A stretch of DNA of 62,493 bases from Streptomyces diacarni (GTDB lineage Bacteria; Actinomycetota; Actinomycetes; Streptomycetales; Streptomycetaceae). The notes beneath the pieces were generated by a model. It did no database searches and was not told where the DNA came from. It saw only the letters and a list, made by a program, of their open reading frames with translations. Positions 24,397-31,001 of the stretch are shown here, one piece after another; the stretch's first letter is position 1, and each line of letters starts with the position of its first letter. The DNA lies in assembly GCF_003323715.1 (NCBI RefSeq), contig NZ_QOIN01000051.1:1-62493 (forward strand), in the 5' to 3' direction. The translations under genes and the position numbers were made by a program.

Positions 24397-25494
24397 ATGC
24401 CCATGTCCTCTCACCTGCGCTCGTCCCGGTACGTCCCGGCGGTGCTCGTGCTGCCGCTGACCGCGCTGACGCTCTCCGGCTGCGGGGGCACGGGGTCGGC
24501 CGCCGCGGGCGACGACAAGGTCGTCACCGTCTACAGCGCCGACGGCCTCAAGGGCGAGCGGGGCAACGGCTGGTACGACGAGCAGTTCGAGGCGTTCGAG
24601 CGCGAGACCGGTATCACGGTCAAGTACGTCGAGGGCGGCTCCGGCGAGATGGTGCAGCGCACCGAACGGGAGAAGAGCAACACGCAGGCGGACGTCCTGG
24701 TCACCCTCCCCCCGTTCATCCAGCAGGCCGACGGCAAGGGCCTGCTGAGCGGGTACGAGCCGGAGGGTGCCGCGCACATCCCCGAGTCGGAGCGCCCTGC
24801 CGACGGCCACTTCACGCCCCTGGTCGACAACTACTTCGGGTTCATCCACAACACCGAGAAGCTGCCGAAGCCGCCCGAGACCTGGGACGAGCTGCTGTCG
24901 GAAAAATACGAGGGCAAGCTGCAGTACTCGACGCCGGGCGTGGCCGGTGACGGGACGGCGCTGCTCATCAAGGCGATCCACGACTTCGGCGGCCGGAAGC
25001 GGGCGATGGACTACCTGGGCGCGCTCCAGAAGAACAACGTCGGCCCCTCCTCCTCGACCAGCAAGCTCGCCCCGAAAGTGGACAAGGGGGAGCTGCTGGT
25101 CGCCAACGGCGACGTGCAGATGAACTACGCGCAGGCCGAGACCATGCCGCACCTCGGCATCTTCTTCCCCGCCGCGAAGAAGGGCGCCAAGCCCACCACC
25201 TTCGCGTTGCCCTACACGGCGGGCCTGGTCAAGGGCGGCCCGCACACGGAGAACGGCAAGAAACTGCTGGACTTCCTCCTCGGCGAGCGGCCCCAGCGCG
25301 AGGTGTCCTCCATCGGCGGCGGCTTCACCGTGCGCGACGACATCGAGGCGCGGGACGACCAGGCCGAGGAGCTGGCAGCGCTGATGAAGGGGGTCGAGGT
25401 CTTCCACCCGGACTGGGAGGAGGTGGCAGGCGACCTCGACTCCTACCTCTCCGGCTGGAAGCGGGCCACGGCCGGCGCCGTCCGTCTCGGCTGA
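24397..25494 (+). CDS. ABC importer substrate-binding lipoprotein, 2-aminoethylphosphonate type
   Basis: The 365-aa binding protein has a lipoprotein signal (VLPLTALTLSGCGG, lipidated Cys near 29) and the two-lobed fold of the iron/phosphonate/spermidine cluster: VVTVYSADGLKGERGNGWYDEQFEAF at the start of lobe 1, GSGEMVQRTEREKSN, LPPFIQQAD, and FGFIHNTEKLPKPPETWDELLS. The region NGWYDEQFEAFE with YSADGLxG is typical of AEP-binding PhnS-like proteins. It would capture the phosphonate outside the cell. The chosen ATG follows AAAGG; a GTG two codons earlier and an ATG two codons later are also open. Confidence 0.87.
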   Translation: MPMSSHLRSSRYVPAVLVLPLTALTLSGCGGTGSAAAGDDKVVTVYSADGLKGERGNGWYDEQFEAFERETGITVKYVEGGSGEMVQRTEREKSNTQADVLVTLPPFIQQADGKGLLSGYEPEGAAHIPESERPADGHFTPLVDNYFGFIHNTEKLPKPPETWDELLSEKYEGKLQYSTPGVAGDGTALLIKAIHDFGGRKRAMDYLGALQKNNVGPSSSTSKLAPKVDKGELLVANGDVQMNYAQAETMPHLGIFFPAAKKGAKPTTFALPYTAGLVKGGPHTENGKKLLDFLLGERPQREVSSIGGGFTVRDDIEARDDQAEELAALMKGVEVFHPDWEEVAGDLDSYLSGWKRATAGAVRLG

Positions 25495-25500
25495 CCTGCA

Positions 25501-25535
25501 CCGGCCGCTGCGGTTACGCTGAGCGCGGCGGCCGG
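25501..25535 (+). terminator. possible terminator of the phosphonate operon
   Basis: CCGGCCGC and GCGGCCGG form an 8-bp stem with a 19-nt loop seven bases after the binding-protein stop. The long loop makes it a weaker call. Confidence 0.4.
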
Positions 25536-25601
25536 TTCCCGTACACCGTGGTACGTCCCACACCGCCGCCCTGACCACCACGACCCGGCAGGAGCCCACC
25601 C

Positions 25602-26381
25602 GTGGCAGAGCGCAAGCCCATCGAGTCCTGGCTCACCGACATGGACGGTGTGCTGATGCACGAGGGGATCCCGGTCCCCGGCGCCGACTCCTTCATCAAG
25701 CGGCTCAAGGAGTCGGGGCGTCCGTTCCTGGTGCTCACCAACAACTCGATGTACACCCCGAGGGACCTGCACGCGCGGCTGGCCCGCATCGGCCTCGACG
25801 TACCGACGGAGAACATCTGGACCTCGGCACTGGCCACCGCGCAGTTCCTCGACGACCAGCGGCCCGGTGGCACCGCCTACGTGATAGGGGAGGCCGGGCT
25901 GACCACGGCGCTGCACGACATCGGGTACGTGCTCTCCGACGCCGACCCCGACTACGTGGTGCTGGGGGAGACCCGCACCTACAGCTTCGAGGCCCTCACC
26001 CGCGCCATCCGGCTGATCAACGACGGGGCGCGGTTCATCGCCACCAACCCCGACGAGACCGGCCCCTCGGCGGAGGGCGCACTGCCCGCCACCGGATCCG
26101 TGGCAGCGCTCATCACCAAGGCGACGGGGGCGCACCCCTACTTCGTCGGCAAGCCCAACCCGCTGATGATGCGGGCCGGGCTCAACGCGATCGGCGCCCA
26201 CTCCGAGACCAGCGCCATGATCGGCGACCGCATGGACACCGACGTGCGCGCCGGCATGGAGGCGGGCCTGGAGACCTTCCTCGTCCTGACGGGGCTGACC
26301 CGGCCCGACGAGATCGAGCGGTACCCGTTCCGGGCCTCCAGCGTCGTCAACTCCATCGCGGACCTGGTCGAGCGGGTCTGA
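25602..26381 (+). CDS. HAD-IIA (NagD-like) phosphatase
   Basis: The 259-aa hydrolase has all HAD motifs: TDMDGVLMHEG with both Asp residues, LTNNS, the Lys in VGKPNPLMM, and MIGDRMDTDVRAGMEAG. The cap is inserted between motifs II and III, as in NagD/p-nitrophenyl phosphatases, which cleave phosphates from nucleotides, sugars or pyridoxal phosphate. The substrate here is unknown. GTG start behind GGAG. It is next to the phosphonate operon but is set apart by a hairpin and probably has its own promoter. Confidence 0.93.
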   Translation: MAERKPIESWLTDMDGVLMHEGIPVPGADSFIKRLKESGRPFLVLTNNSMYTPRDLHARLARIGLDVPTENIWTSALATAQFLDDQRPGGTAYVIGEAGLTTALHDIGYVLSDADPDYVVLGETRTYSFEALTRAIRLINDGARFIATNPDETGPSAEGALPATGSVAALITKATGAHPYFVGKPNPLMMRAGLNAIGAHSETSAMIGDRMDTDVRAGMEAGLETFLVLTGLTRPDEIERYPFRASSVVNSIADLVERV

Positions 26382-26383
26382 GA

Positions 26384-26421
26384 ACCGGCGGGGCACCACG
26401 GGCGAGCGGTGCCCCGCCGGT
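26384..26421. terminator. bidirectional terminator, HAD gene and cbtA
   Basis: A perfect 14-bp stem (ACCGGCGGGGCACC and its complement) with a 10-nt loop fills the gap between the stop of the HAD gene and that of cbtA, which converge. It can terminate both. Confidence 0.85.
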
Positions 26422-26424
26422 CCG

Positions 26425-27198
26425 TCACACGCTGCCCGGGCGCCGCCGGGGCAGCGGGGCCGCGAACAGGGCGCCGAGAACACCCCACAACACCAGGTGC
26501 GCGCCCAGCGACAGCACGCGGAAGTCCCACAGCAGGGTGGCCGGCACCGGTACGGCGTCCGGGTTGTCCGGCAGCAGGAAGAGCGCGGCCAAGGTGGCGA
26601 CCACCGCGGCGGCCGCCGCCGACTGGCGCACGGGCAGCCCCCGTCCCGAGCGGCCGAGCCGCAGGTGCACCTGGTGGGCGAGCACCATGCCGAGCACGCC
26701 GATGACGAGCGCGGCCAGCCACAGGGCCTGCCGTTCGGTGACGGTGCCGCCGTCGCCCACCCCCGGCGGGTTGGCCGGGTAGCGGAGCGCGGGCAGCAGG
26801 GACAGGGCGAGCAGCCCGGCCCCCGCCACCCCCATGGAGCGCTGCCAGCCGCGGCCGTCGCCCGGGGGCGCGGCCCGGTGGACGAGCGCGTAGGCGACCG
26901 TGAAGAACACGCCGATCGCCATCCCCGCCACCACGGCGGTGACCACGAGCCCCAGGTGCTGGGTGCCCCGGCTGAAGAGCTCCTCCGCCTCGGCGGCGTG
27001 GGAGTGGGCGTGGCCCGCGTGCCCGGCGGCCTCGGTGGCCGAGCGCTGCTCCTCCAGCCGGATCGCGCGGTCCATCAGCGGTTCGGCCAGCAGGAGGGAG
27101 AACAGCCCCGAGGCGAGCCCGGCGAGCCCGCCGGCGGCGAGGCCGCGGCCGAGCAGGGGCAGCAGGGGATAGGGAGTCGTCTGAGCGGAGACGGACAT
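26425..27198 (-). CDS. cbtA: CbtA cobalt transporter subunit
   Basis: This 257-aa membrane protein has about five hydrophobic helices and a His-rich loop (HAGHAHSHAAEAEE) between helices 1 and 2 that could bind cobalt, as known for the CbtA family of B12-regulated transporters. SAQTTPYPLLPLLGRGLAAGGLAG starts helix 1. It is preceded by cbtB with a 22-bp gap on the same strand, and both follow a cobalamin riboswitch. The ATG of MSVSAQTT, with GGGGGT upstream, was chosen; an upstream frame of 190 codons crosses cbtB and the riboswitch in another frame. Confidence 0.9.
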   Translation of the reverse strand: MSVSAQTTPYPLLPLLGRGLAAGGLAGLASGLFSLLLAEPLMDRAIRLEEQRSATEAAGHAGHAHSHAAEAEELFSRGTQHLGLVVTAVVAGMAIGVFFTVAYALVHRAAPPGDGRGWQRSMGVAGAGLLALSLLPALRYPANPPGVGDGGTVTERQALWLAALVIGVLGMVLAHQVHLRLGRSGRGLPVRQSAAAAAVVATLAALFLLPDNPDAVPVPATLLWDFRVLSLGAHLVLWGVLGALFAAPLPRRRPGSV

Positions 27199-27220
27199 GA
27201 GAAGCGGTACCCCCGTCTCG

Positions 27221-27448
27221 TCAGTGGCAGGGGGCGCCGAACAGATGGCGGCCGTCGTGGGAGAACTCGTGCAGGTACGAGCCGGTGGCCGAGACGAGGT
27301 TGCCGTTGTCGACGAAGACGGCGTAGAGCGCGAGCAGCGCCACGATCGCGGCGGCGGCCACGAGGAGCCAGTCCCGGGTCCTGACCGTCGCCGGGTGCGC
27401 GGCGGCGGCCTCGGGCGCGCTGGCCGTGCCGACGGTGTGCGGGGACAT
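27221..27448 (-). CDS. cbtB: CbtB cobalt transporter small subunit
   Basis: The 75-aa protein has one transmembrane segment (WLLVAAAAIVALLALYAVFV) and ends LHEFSHDGRHLFGAPCH, the His-rich tail typical of CbtB (HEFxHDGRH). It partners CbtA in cobalt uptake for B12 synthesis. The ATG at 27448 lies seven bases after AAGGAGG; an ATG two codons upstream is too close to that site. Confidence 0.92.
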   Translation of the reverse strand: MSPHTVGTASAPEAAAAHPATVRTRDWLLVAAAAIVALLALYAVFVDNGNLVSATGSYLHEFSHDGRHLFGAPCH

Positions 27449-27490
27449 CCGCATGCCTCCTTCTGGGGTTTCCACGCCCCATCGGTGGTC

Positions 27491-27596
27491 AGGCGACAGG
27501 TCAGTTCCTGACTCCCGTACGGGCGCGCTTCGCCGCGTACGGACACAGTGGCGGGACCGTCCCGGAGTCGCACCGGGTTCCTGCGCACTGTCGCCT
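27491..27596 (-). promoter_or_regulatory. cobalamin riboswitch controlling cbtBA
   Basis: On the minus strand the leader folds from a 9-bp P1 helix (AGGCGACAG/CTGTCGCCT, 27588-27596 with 27491-27499) and contains the B12-box GCCACTG at 27546-27552, plus the aptamer sequences GGAACCCGGTGCGACTCCGG and GGAGTCAGGAACTGACC. Cobalamin binding normally switches such uptake operons off. A short hairpin (GGGG...CCCC) follows 30 nt upstream of the cbtB start. The rest of the 27449-27787 gap also holds the promoter region of cslZ on the other strand. Confidence 0.95.
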
Positions 27597-27787
27597 CGGT
27601 AGTTTTGCCGCTCAGGAGGCTCCCAGCCCGCATGTGCACTGTCAATAAGGGCTCCGTCACACCCCGTGGCAATCGTGTGGACAACCAGCGGTTTCTGCCC
27701 GGCTGTTGAGTTATCCACAGGTCGACTGCGGGCGGTGAGCCCTGTGGCACCATGAGGCGACGAACCGGGTGCACCAAGGGGGAGTGG

Positions 27788-28876
27788 ATGTACGGCAGTC
27801 ACGGTCGCCGGCCGCCGCGTGCGCCACGCGCCCGGCACCGCGCCGCCACCCGGCGCGGTGCGCGGGCAGTGGCCGCGGCGCTCGCCGGCGCCGCGCTGCT
27901 GCTGGCGGGCTGCTCCTCGTCCGGCGACGGGAGCGGCGGTTCCGGCTCTCCGAAGCCCTCGCCCACCATCGAGCAGCGCCCCAGGTCCGAGGCACCGTAC
28001 TGGGTGAATCCGGAGTCGAACGCCGCGCGCCAGGCCGCCGCCTACGCGCGGGACGGGAAGTCGGCCGAGGCCGCCGGGATGCAGAAGATCGCCGCGCAGC
28101 CGGTGGCGGAGTGGATCGGCACCGAGGAGCCGCGCCGCCAGACCGAACGGGTCACCAAGGCCGCCGCCGAGGCGGACCGCGGCGCGCTGCTCGTCCTCTA
28201 CAACGTGCCCCACCGCGACTGCGGGCAGTACAGCAAGGGCGGCGCGCAGGACGCGGCGGCCTACCGCAAGTGGCTGGACGCCGTCGTCGCCGGCATCGGT
28301 GACAGGGCCGCCACGGTGATCGTCGAACCGGACGCCCTCGCCCACGTGGTGGCCGAGGGCTGCACTCCGGCCGCGTTCCACGACGAGCGCTACCGGCTGC
28401 TGGCCGAGGCCGTCACCGAGCTCAAGCGCCTCCCCGGCACCACGGTCTACCTCGACGCGGGCAACCCCGACTGGATACGCGACGCCGGCGCCCTCGTCGA
28501 GCCGCTGAACCGGGCGGGCATCGCCGAGGCCGACGGCTTCTCGCTGAACGTGTCCAACTACCAGACGACGGCCTCGAACATCGCCTACGGCAAGCGGCTG
28601 TCGCCCAAGGTCGGCAACAAGCCCTTCGTCATCGACACCAGCCGCAACGGCAACGGACCACTGGAGGGCGCGCACGCGGACGAGGAGGCGTGGTGCAACC
28701 CGCCGGGCCGCGCCCTGGGTGAGGCGCCGACGGTCAAGACGGGCCATGAGCTGGTGGACGCCTACCTGTGGATCAAGCGCCCGGGCGAGTCCGACGGCGA
28801 GTGCAAGGGAGGGCCCGCGGCCGGCCGGTGGTGGCCGGCCTACGCCCTCCAGTTGGCCCGCGACGCCAAGGACTGA
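27788..28876 (+). CDS. cslZ: GH6 glucanase lipoprotein of the csl locus (CslZ-like)
   Basis: The 362-aa lipoprotein (signal ending LLLAGCSSSG) has a GH6 (beta-1,4-glucanase/cellobiohydrolase) domain: VIVEPDALAH with the catalytic Asp, YLDAGNPDW, SLNVSNY, VIDTSRNGNG, CNPPGRALG and DAYLWIKRPGESDGEC. All are family-typical. Its gene converges on glxA and cslA, the known partners in making the cellulose-like glycan at hyphal tips, so it is likely to trim that polymer at the cell surface. The ATG behind AAGGGGGAG was chosen; an ATG 12 codons upstream is open. Confidence 0.92.
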   Translation: MYGSHGRRPPRAPRARHRAATRRGARAVAAALAGAALLLAGCSSSGDGSGGSGSPKPSPTIEQRPRSEAPYWVNPESNAARQAAAYARDGKSAEAAGMQKIAAQPVAEWIGTEEPRRQTERVTKAAAEADRGALLVLYNVPHRDCGQYSKGGAQDAAAYRKWLDAVVAGIGDRAATVIVEPDALAHVVAEGCTPAAFHDERYRLLAEAVTELKRLPGTTVYLDAGNPDWIRDAGALVEPLNRAGIAEADGFSLNVSNYQTTASNIAYGKRLSPKVGNKPFVIDTSRNGNGPLEGAHADEEAWCNPPGRALGEAPTVKTGHELVDAYLWIKRPGESDGECKGGPAAGRWWPAYALQLARDAKD

Positions 28877-28886
28877 CCGCCGGCCC

Positions 28887-28917
28887 GCGGCGCCGTGGAC
28901 TGCGGGACGGGCGCCGC
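28887..28917. terminator. possible terminator between cslZ and glxA
   Basis: GCGGCGCC and GGCGCCGC form an 8-bp stem with a 15-nt loop between the convergent cslZ and glxA stop codons. Confidence 0.45.
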
Positions 28918-30942
28918 CTACTCCGGATCCTGAGCCGTGACCGTGGCGTGCGCGGCGGTCGGGTCCACCTCCACCTTGATCCAGCGCGCCTTGGAGGGGA
29001 TCCCGTCGTCGTCCACGCCGAAGACCATCCACCACCCCGGGGTGACCAGGGACGGATCGTCGGGGATGGTCGTCGTCACCTTGCCGTCGCCCGACCTGGT
29101 CATCTTCAGCGCGACCGACGACTGCTCCACGTTCGTCACATGCGTGAACGACCCGGGCCGCACGAGGCGGAGCTTCTTGAGCGAGTCGGCGTCCTTGCTC
29201 CGGAAGGAGACGCGGTCACCGACCTCCACCGTTTTGCGGCTGCCGCCGACGTCCCTGAGGTCGGGCTGCTTCTTGCCCTTGTTCAGGTAGGGGGGCGTGT
29301 AGATCTCGATGCGCTGGTCGAACCGGCCCGGCTTCGTGTTGGCCTTGTCGGCGTAGAGCGAGTCGGAACCGAAGGTCATCACGCGGCCGTCCGGCAGCAG
29401 CAGTCCCCCCGAGTGGTAGTTGCGGCCGACGAGGGGCGCGGCGGCCTCCTCGTACGCGTTGGCCTTCGGGTCGTAGAGCGCGGCCTTGAGCACGTTGCTG
29501 TCGCTCTTGCCGCGGTACTGGCCCGAGCCGTTGGTGGTCAGCACCGTGTCGTCGGGCAGGATGACGCTGCTGGGGTAGCGGACCTTGTCGTAGAGGTCGG
29601 GGCCGTCACGGAAGCGGGGCTTCTCGTCCTTGAGGTCGACGATGCGCGTCTTGGAAGACGACGTGGGGGACTCGCCGACGCCGCCACCACCCTGCACCAT
29701 GAACTTCCGCGACTGGGTGGGCGGCAGCGGCACGGACATCGCCGTCTCCAGCACGTCGGGGTCGCTCATGCCGGGGATCTCGGTGAACTCGTTGGTCTCG
29801 ATGTTCCAGATGCCGGGCTTGCGGCCCTTGTTCGCGGGCCCGTAGCCGGCCGTCGTACCGCTGTAGAAGAGGCGGTTCTCGCCGATCAGGTGCAGCCCCG
29901 GGTAGGTGGGGAAGAAGCGGGTGTCGGGCAGGTAGTGCCACTTCTTCGTCTTCGGGTCGAAGACCTCGTTCTTGCCGGGGACGACCTGCCCGATGTCGTC
30001 GAGTCCTGAGACGGTCAGTACCCGGCCGTCCTGGAGCGTGACCTGGGTGGGGTACCAGCGGGCCTCGTGCATCGGGTCGACGGTCAGGTAGCGCTCGGCC
30101 ACCGGGTCGAACTCGTAGGCGTCCTTGATGCCCTGGAAGTCCTTCTTGTCGAAGGACATCTTCTGCGCGATGCCGTACACGTTCTGCTTCCAGGAGCCCG
30201 TCAGGCCGCTGACCGTGTACTTGTCCTGCGTGCCCGTCTGGTACTCGCGGCCCTCCTTCGCGGCCTCGGCGTAGACGCGGGTGACGCTGGCCTCGGTGCC
30301 GACCTCGCCGGTGTCCTGGTCCTTCACCTTCTTCGCGGGCGGCAGGTTGACGGCCTTCTGCGAGATGAAGGTCTTGCCGTTCCCGCGGCCGGTGAAGCGG
30401 GTGCCCTTCTTGATCATCTTGGCGCGGTCGGGGTTCTCGTTGTAGAGGAGCATCAGCCCGCCGGCCTTCTTCACATCGCCCTTGAGTGTCTCGTACCGCT
30501 GGGTGCCGCCCGCGACCAGAAGTTTGCCGTCCGGAAGCTGGTTGTGCCCCGAGCAGAACAGGTCGTTGGGGGTGGGGATGTTCTTGAAGGTGTTCTTGGC
30601 CGGGTCCCACAGCACGGTGCGGAAGCTCTTGGCGGCGAAGTTCTTCGCGTCGTTGCCCGAGCCCGCCACCAGCAGCACCTTGCCGGTGTTCAGCAGCGCG
30701 GCGTGGATGGTGTTGATGCGGTACTTCTCGGGAACGTCGACGATCTGCCAGTGGCCCTTGGCCGCCTTGTACTCGGGACGGTTGATCTCGTAGTCGTGGT
30801 ACTTCGCCGACGCGAAGCCGTACAGCGCGGGGCCGTTGAATCCGGCGATGGCGACGACGACCGCGGTACCGATCGCGATGCGCTTGACGCGGCGGTTCTT
30901 GGAACGGCGTCTGGCCTGGCGGCGGGTCGAGCGGGAGGTCAT
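28918..30942 (-). CDS. glxA: GlxA copper radical oxidase (galactose-oxidase-like)
   Basis: The 674-aa protein has an uncleaved-looking N-terminal membrane segment (IAIGTAVVVAIAGFNGPALYG), a seven-bladed Kelch propeller and a C-terminal beta domain. Predicted active site, by match to galactose oxidase: Cys130 (NDLFCSGH) cross-linked to Tyr297 (ARWYPTQ), axial Tyr509 with His510 (RNYHSGG) and His601 (FTHVTN). Copper and the Cys-Tyr radical oxidise alcohols with O2 to aldehydes. Its substrate is a glycan made by CslA, encoded 59 bp upstream in the same operon. In Streptomyces glxA is needed for hyphal-tip glycan deposition and development. The ATG follows AGGGGA. Confidence 0.96.
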   Translation of the reverse strand: MTSRSTRRQARRRSKNRRVKRIAIGTAVVVAIAGFNGPALYGFASAKYHDYEINRPEYKAAKGHWQIVDVPEKYRINTIHAALLNTGKVLLVAGSGNDAKNFAAKSFRTVLWDPAKNTFKNIPTPNDLFCSGHNQLPDGKLLVAGGTQRYETLKGDVKKAGGLMLLYNENPDRAKMIKKGTRFTGRGNGKTFISQKAVNLPPAKKVKDQDTGEVGTEASVTRVYAEAAKEGREYQTGTQDKYTVSGLTGSWKQNVYGIAQKMSFDKKDFQGIKDAYEFDPVAERYLTVDPMHEARWYPTQVTLQDGRVLTVSGLDDIGQVVPGKNEVFDPKTKKWHYLPDTRFFPTYPGLHLIGENRLFYSGTTAGYGPANKGRKPGIWNIETNEFTEIPGMSDPDVLETAMSVPLPPTQSRKFMVQGGGGVGESPTSSSKTRIVDLKDEKPRFRDGPDLYDKVRYPSSVILPDDTVLTTNGSGQYRGKSDSNVLKAALYDPKANAYEEAAAPLVGRNYHSGGLLLPDGRVMTFGSDSLYADKANTKPGRFDQRIEIYTPPYLNKGKKQPDLRDVGGSRKTVEVGDRVSFRSKDADSLKKLRLVRPGSFTHVTNVEQSSVALKMTRSGDGKVTTTIPDDPSLVTPGWWMVFGVDDDGIPSKARWIKVEVDPTAAHATVTAQDPE

Positions 30943-31001
30943 GGTTCGGGTCCCCTAAGGGCGATCGGCGCGTGCTGTTCGGACGAGAGCGGCGGGCTCG
31001 C

